Shown here: piece after piece, positions 61,703 to 64,000 of the stretch | Numbering within the stretch: the stretch's first letter is position 1 | Layout: every line of letters starts with the position of its first letter | Assembly (NCBI RefSeq): GCF_901538265.1 | Contig: NZ_LR593886.1 | Span: 6,841,738-6,905,737, forward strand | Reading direction: 5' to 3' | Length of the DNA: 64,000 nt | DNA from: Gemmata massiliana | GTDB lineage: Bacteria > Planctomycetota > Planctomycetia > Gemmatales > Gemmataceae | Position numbers and translations under genes: made by a program | The notes under the pieces: model-generated | What the model saw: only the letters and a program-made list of their open reading frames with translations | The model's database searches: none | What the model was told of the DNA's origin: nothing

Positions 61703-63979
61703 TCACCGGATCGTTTCAAGTAGTGGAAGAGTGTGCGAAGTGCGGCCGATCTCGATACGACTACTCGTCGTCTCCAGGTTCGCGTAACACGTCCCGTCTG
61801 CCATGAGGTTCCAACTCCGGCAGACGCCGGTCGCGCGCTCCCAGAACACGCTCGGTTCGGTGTACGCGGCAACGGTTAGTTCCTTCCCGCGCCAGTGGAG
61901 CCGATAAACGGGCGAACCCCACGGCAGCTCGCTAACCTTCTCCGCGCCGTTGTTACGAAGGAACTCGGTCACCAAGCTCAGCGGCACCTGTTGGTCCGCG
62001 GACCACGAGTTGTAGGCACTGTCGTGATAAACGGATTCGTTGCTGGCCGCGACGTAGAGTTCCTTGAAGCAGATCTCGTCGCCGCCCGTTTCAACGACCC
62101 AAGTCAGGTAGTCTCGTAACGTACACTCGTCCGAAACGCCCGCTTTTTGCAGCACGCACACCCACCGGAGCGTCAACCCGGGCCACTCCCCGCGGTGCGC
62201 CTGCCACGCTTGCGCAACGCGCTCCGAGTGCGTTTCCAGGTGCATGATTTCGGCGTTGCGGTCGTGACTGTGGCGCGAAAGGGCGAGCACCGTTAGCCCG
62301 CTCTCGTAGTAGTCGCGAAGGGTGCACAACCGGTCGGCCGGGTCCGCGTGCCCGAGCTTGTAGCCGTTGGTAATCATCACGATCTTGCGGAAGTGTTTCG
62401 CGCCGACACGCATGATTTCCAGCAACTTGTGATGAGCAAGTAATGTCGGTTCGCCACCGCCGGTAATCACGAGGCGTTCCGCTCCCCGCGCGCGGCTCTC
62501 CGCGCACGCGGCTTCCAGGCGCGGTAGCACGAGCAGGCCCTGGTCCTGCTCATCGGAAATCGAGGAGTGTGAGAAGCAAAAGTCGCACTTCGCCTGGCAC
62601 GCACTGGCAATCGGCAGCACCGAGAGCGAGCGCGGATTCACGTCGCCCCAAGCGCGGAGGTTCCCGTTCAGTTCCAGCGACGCCGCGAGTGCGTCTTCGG
62701 TACGGAGTTCGGTCAGCGTGTCGTCCAGAAGCCGCTCAACGCGGACGTAATTCTGCTCGATGTACTCGCCCAAACCGGTGCGTTCATTGGCGCGGAGTTT
62801 GTGCCGCGCGACGCGCGTGTGGAGCACGATCGCGCGGTCGCGTGCGGGTATCTTTTGGAGCAAGCGCCCCACTTTGGCGAACCCAATGTCGAGTTGATCG
62901 TTCGGGAGCAGGTAGAACTGATCGGGGTACGTGGATTCTGGGATGTTCGCCTTGCTGTAGGTGCGCGAATACTTGTCGTACCCGCGGGCGAAATTCGACA
63001 GCGCGGTGACGTGGTACCGGTCCACGATTTCCGTTTCCGCGCCCGCGTTGGTCTCGTGCAGGCACGAAACGATGGAGAGCGTGTTACTCGTCCCGTACAC
63101 GTCGCCCGGCACAGCCAGCACGCCGCGCTCCAGCAGTTCCGTTTGCGGCACGTTGACAACAGACAAGTACCCCGATTCGGGCGGCATCCAGTTCGCGTCG
63201 AACGCGCGAATGCTCGCGGCGAGCCGGCCCCATCGCGAGCGAAAAATCGATCGCTGCGTTCGCGGGAAGTGCCGGTACCGCGTGAGCAGCACTTTCGCTT
63301 GGTCCGATTCGCGTGTATCCGCGGAAGGAAGTGCGAAGCGCTCGGGAGCGATCACGAATCCGGACACGAGCGGCGCCAGATGACTCTTCGACAGGGAGTG
63401 ACAGACGATGACTTGGTTCGTGTCGATGAGCGGCTGAAGGCGTGCGGAGTTGGCGTAGTCGTAAACGCGATCGATCACCAGCAGCCGGTTCGCGTCCGCG
63501 CTGAGCCACCGGAGCAGTACCGATATCTCGTGCTCGGTTAGGTCGCGTCCGAGTGGCGTGTGCGGGGCCGTGAGGAGCACGGTGTTCGTGCGAAGTGTAC
63601 GTTCGATGTCAAATTTGGGGAGCGTTGGGTACGTCTCGATTCGTGCCCCGGCTTTCTGCGCGATCATCAGATAGACCGGGTACACGTCCGCGGGCACCGA
63701 AATCACGCGATCGTTCAGCGGGCCGGCGAAAAGCTTGAAAAGAGAGTCGCGCACGCCGACCGAGCGGAAGCTGTGCGTGAATCGCACGTTGAGGTATTTG
63801 CGCCAGGCGTGTTCGAGGGTGATTTCCGGCGGAGATGTGAAATCGAAGCCGCGTGCGATGGCTTTGACGGGGCTCAAACAGTCCAGTCGTAGTAACCCCG
63901 GTTGCCGCGCAAGCGCCTCGGCAGCAAACGCCTTGAACGCCACGAACGCGGGGCTGACTTCGCGTGTGAGTTCGGACAC
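61703..63979 (-). CDS. Aminotransferase-radical SAM fusion protein
   Basis: 758 residues from ATG 63979. Residues about 35-310 form a PLP-dependent fold type I aminotransferase domain of the histidinol-phosphate aminotransferase style. The substrate-anchoring loop is TAPHTPLG (137-144, in place of NPHNPTG). Asp170 and Tyr173 in IDRVYDYA contact the pyridine ring. The Schiff-base Lys is probably Lys198 in SLSKSH. A helical linker (about 315-450) leads to a radical SAM domain with the iron-sulfur motif Cys461, Cys465 and Cys468 (CQAKCDFC), the GGGEP SAM-binding loop at 507-511, and further Cys at 720 and 731 near the C-terminus that may carry a second cluster. I do not know a described family with this order. 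No partner gene is visible before the window ends at 64000. Confidence 0.85.
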   Translation of the reverse strand: MSELTREVSPAFVAFKAFAAEALARQPGLLRLDCLSPVKAIARGFDFTSPPEITLEHAWRKYLNVRFTHSFRSVGVRDSLFKLFAGPLNDRVISVPADVYPVYLMIAQKAGARIETYPTLPKFDIERTLRTNTVLLTAPHTPLGRDLTEHEISVLLRWLSADANRLLVIDRVYDYANSARLQPLIDTNQVIVCHSLSKSHLAPLVSGFVIAPERFALPSADTRESDQAKVLLTRYRHFPRTQRSIFRSRWGRLAASIRAFDANWMPPESGYLSVVNVPQTELLERGVLAVPGDVYGTSNTLSIVSCLHETNAGAETEIVDRYHVTALSNFARGYDKYSRTYSKANIPESTYPDQFYLLPNDQLDIGFAKVGRLLQKIPARDRAIVLHTRVARHKLRANERTGLGEYIEQNYVRVERLLDDTLTELRTEDALAASLELNGNLRAWGDVNPRSLSVLPIASACQAKCDFCFSHSSISDEQDQGLLVLPRLEAACAESRARGAERLVITGGGEPTLLAHHKLLEIMRVGAKHFRKIVMITNGYKLGHADPADRLCTLRDYYESGLTVLALSRHSHDRNAEIMHLETHSERVAQAWQAHRGEWPGLTLRWVCVLQKAGVSDECTLRDYLTWVVETGGDEICFKELYVAASNESVYHDSAYNSWSADQQVPLSLVTEFLRNNGAEKVSELPWGSPVYRLHWRGKELTVAAYTEPSVFWERATGVCRSWNLMADGTCYANLETTSSRIEIGRTSHTLPLLETIR

Positions 63980-64000
63980 GGCTGACTCTTTCTGAAATGG

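Overview
The window looks like a chromosome segment of a planctomycete, most probably of the family Gemmataceae. This is inferred from gene content, not from a database match. It has very high GC and several planctomycete hallmark families: a DUF1549/DUF1553 protein with a cytochrome c head, a DUF1501 Tat protein, a DUF1559 pilin-like protein, two ECF sigma factors fused to WD40 propellers and a PEP-CTERM-like protein. It also has two copies of a Gemmata-type family of about 220 aa ending in HVRGCW(V/I)VDL(I/V)LGKE. About 48 credible protein genes occupy both strands; most long antisense reading frames are shadows.

Left part (1-13.1 kb): the start of a ubiD-type decarboxylase gene runs off the left edge. 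It is followed by a four-PAS hybrid histidine kinase and a convergent fabF. A membrane-microdomain operon comes next: long NfeD, short NfeD, a 50-aa membrane peptide, the flotillin-like FloA and a small anchored protein, with a good promoter in front. Two coupled family 2 glycosyltransferases face it across a strong bidirectional terminator; one carries a palindromic repeat inside its reading frame.

Mobile-element graveyard (13.1-17 kb): a frameshifted transposase head, a decayed transposase on the minus strand, an apparently complete IS630-type element with TA target duplication and a frameshift between its two ORFs, a truncated IS630-like head, two small orphan genes and a set of hairpin repeats.

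Catabolic and secreted part (17-38 kb): a PilT ATPase; then two enolase-superfamily (mandelate racemase type) enzymes, a creatininase-type amidohydrolase and a succinylglutamate desuccinylase/aspartoacylase-type enzyme, with a palindromic repeat in every junction; then the DUF1501 / 220-aa family / DUF1553 trio. After these come a secreted cyclophilin, two SDR oxidoreductases behind a cluster of operator-like palindromes, a methyltransferase, a membrane protein, MsrB, an FmdB-like protein, a Tat-exported sugar isomerase-like protein and a secreted TPR/metallopeptidase protein.

Right part (38-64 kb): DUF4337 membrane protein, a polytopic membrane protein with an in-frame repeat insertion, an acidic helix-turn-helix protein with a C-terminal membrane segment, a degenerate selC-like tRNA, an ECF sigma/anti-sigma pair, secreted phosphoesterase, cytochrome c/DUF2231 and ceramidase-like genes. 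Two paralogous sigma-WD40 giants flank a PEP-CTERM-like protein and an ankyrin/PQQ-propeller protein. The window closes with a pilin-like protein, a lipoprotein, an alpha/beta hydrolase and, at the edge, a single-chain fusion of a PLP aminotransferase domain with a radical SAM domain. I regard that fusion as the best candidate for undescribed chemistry.
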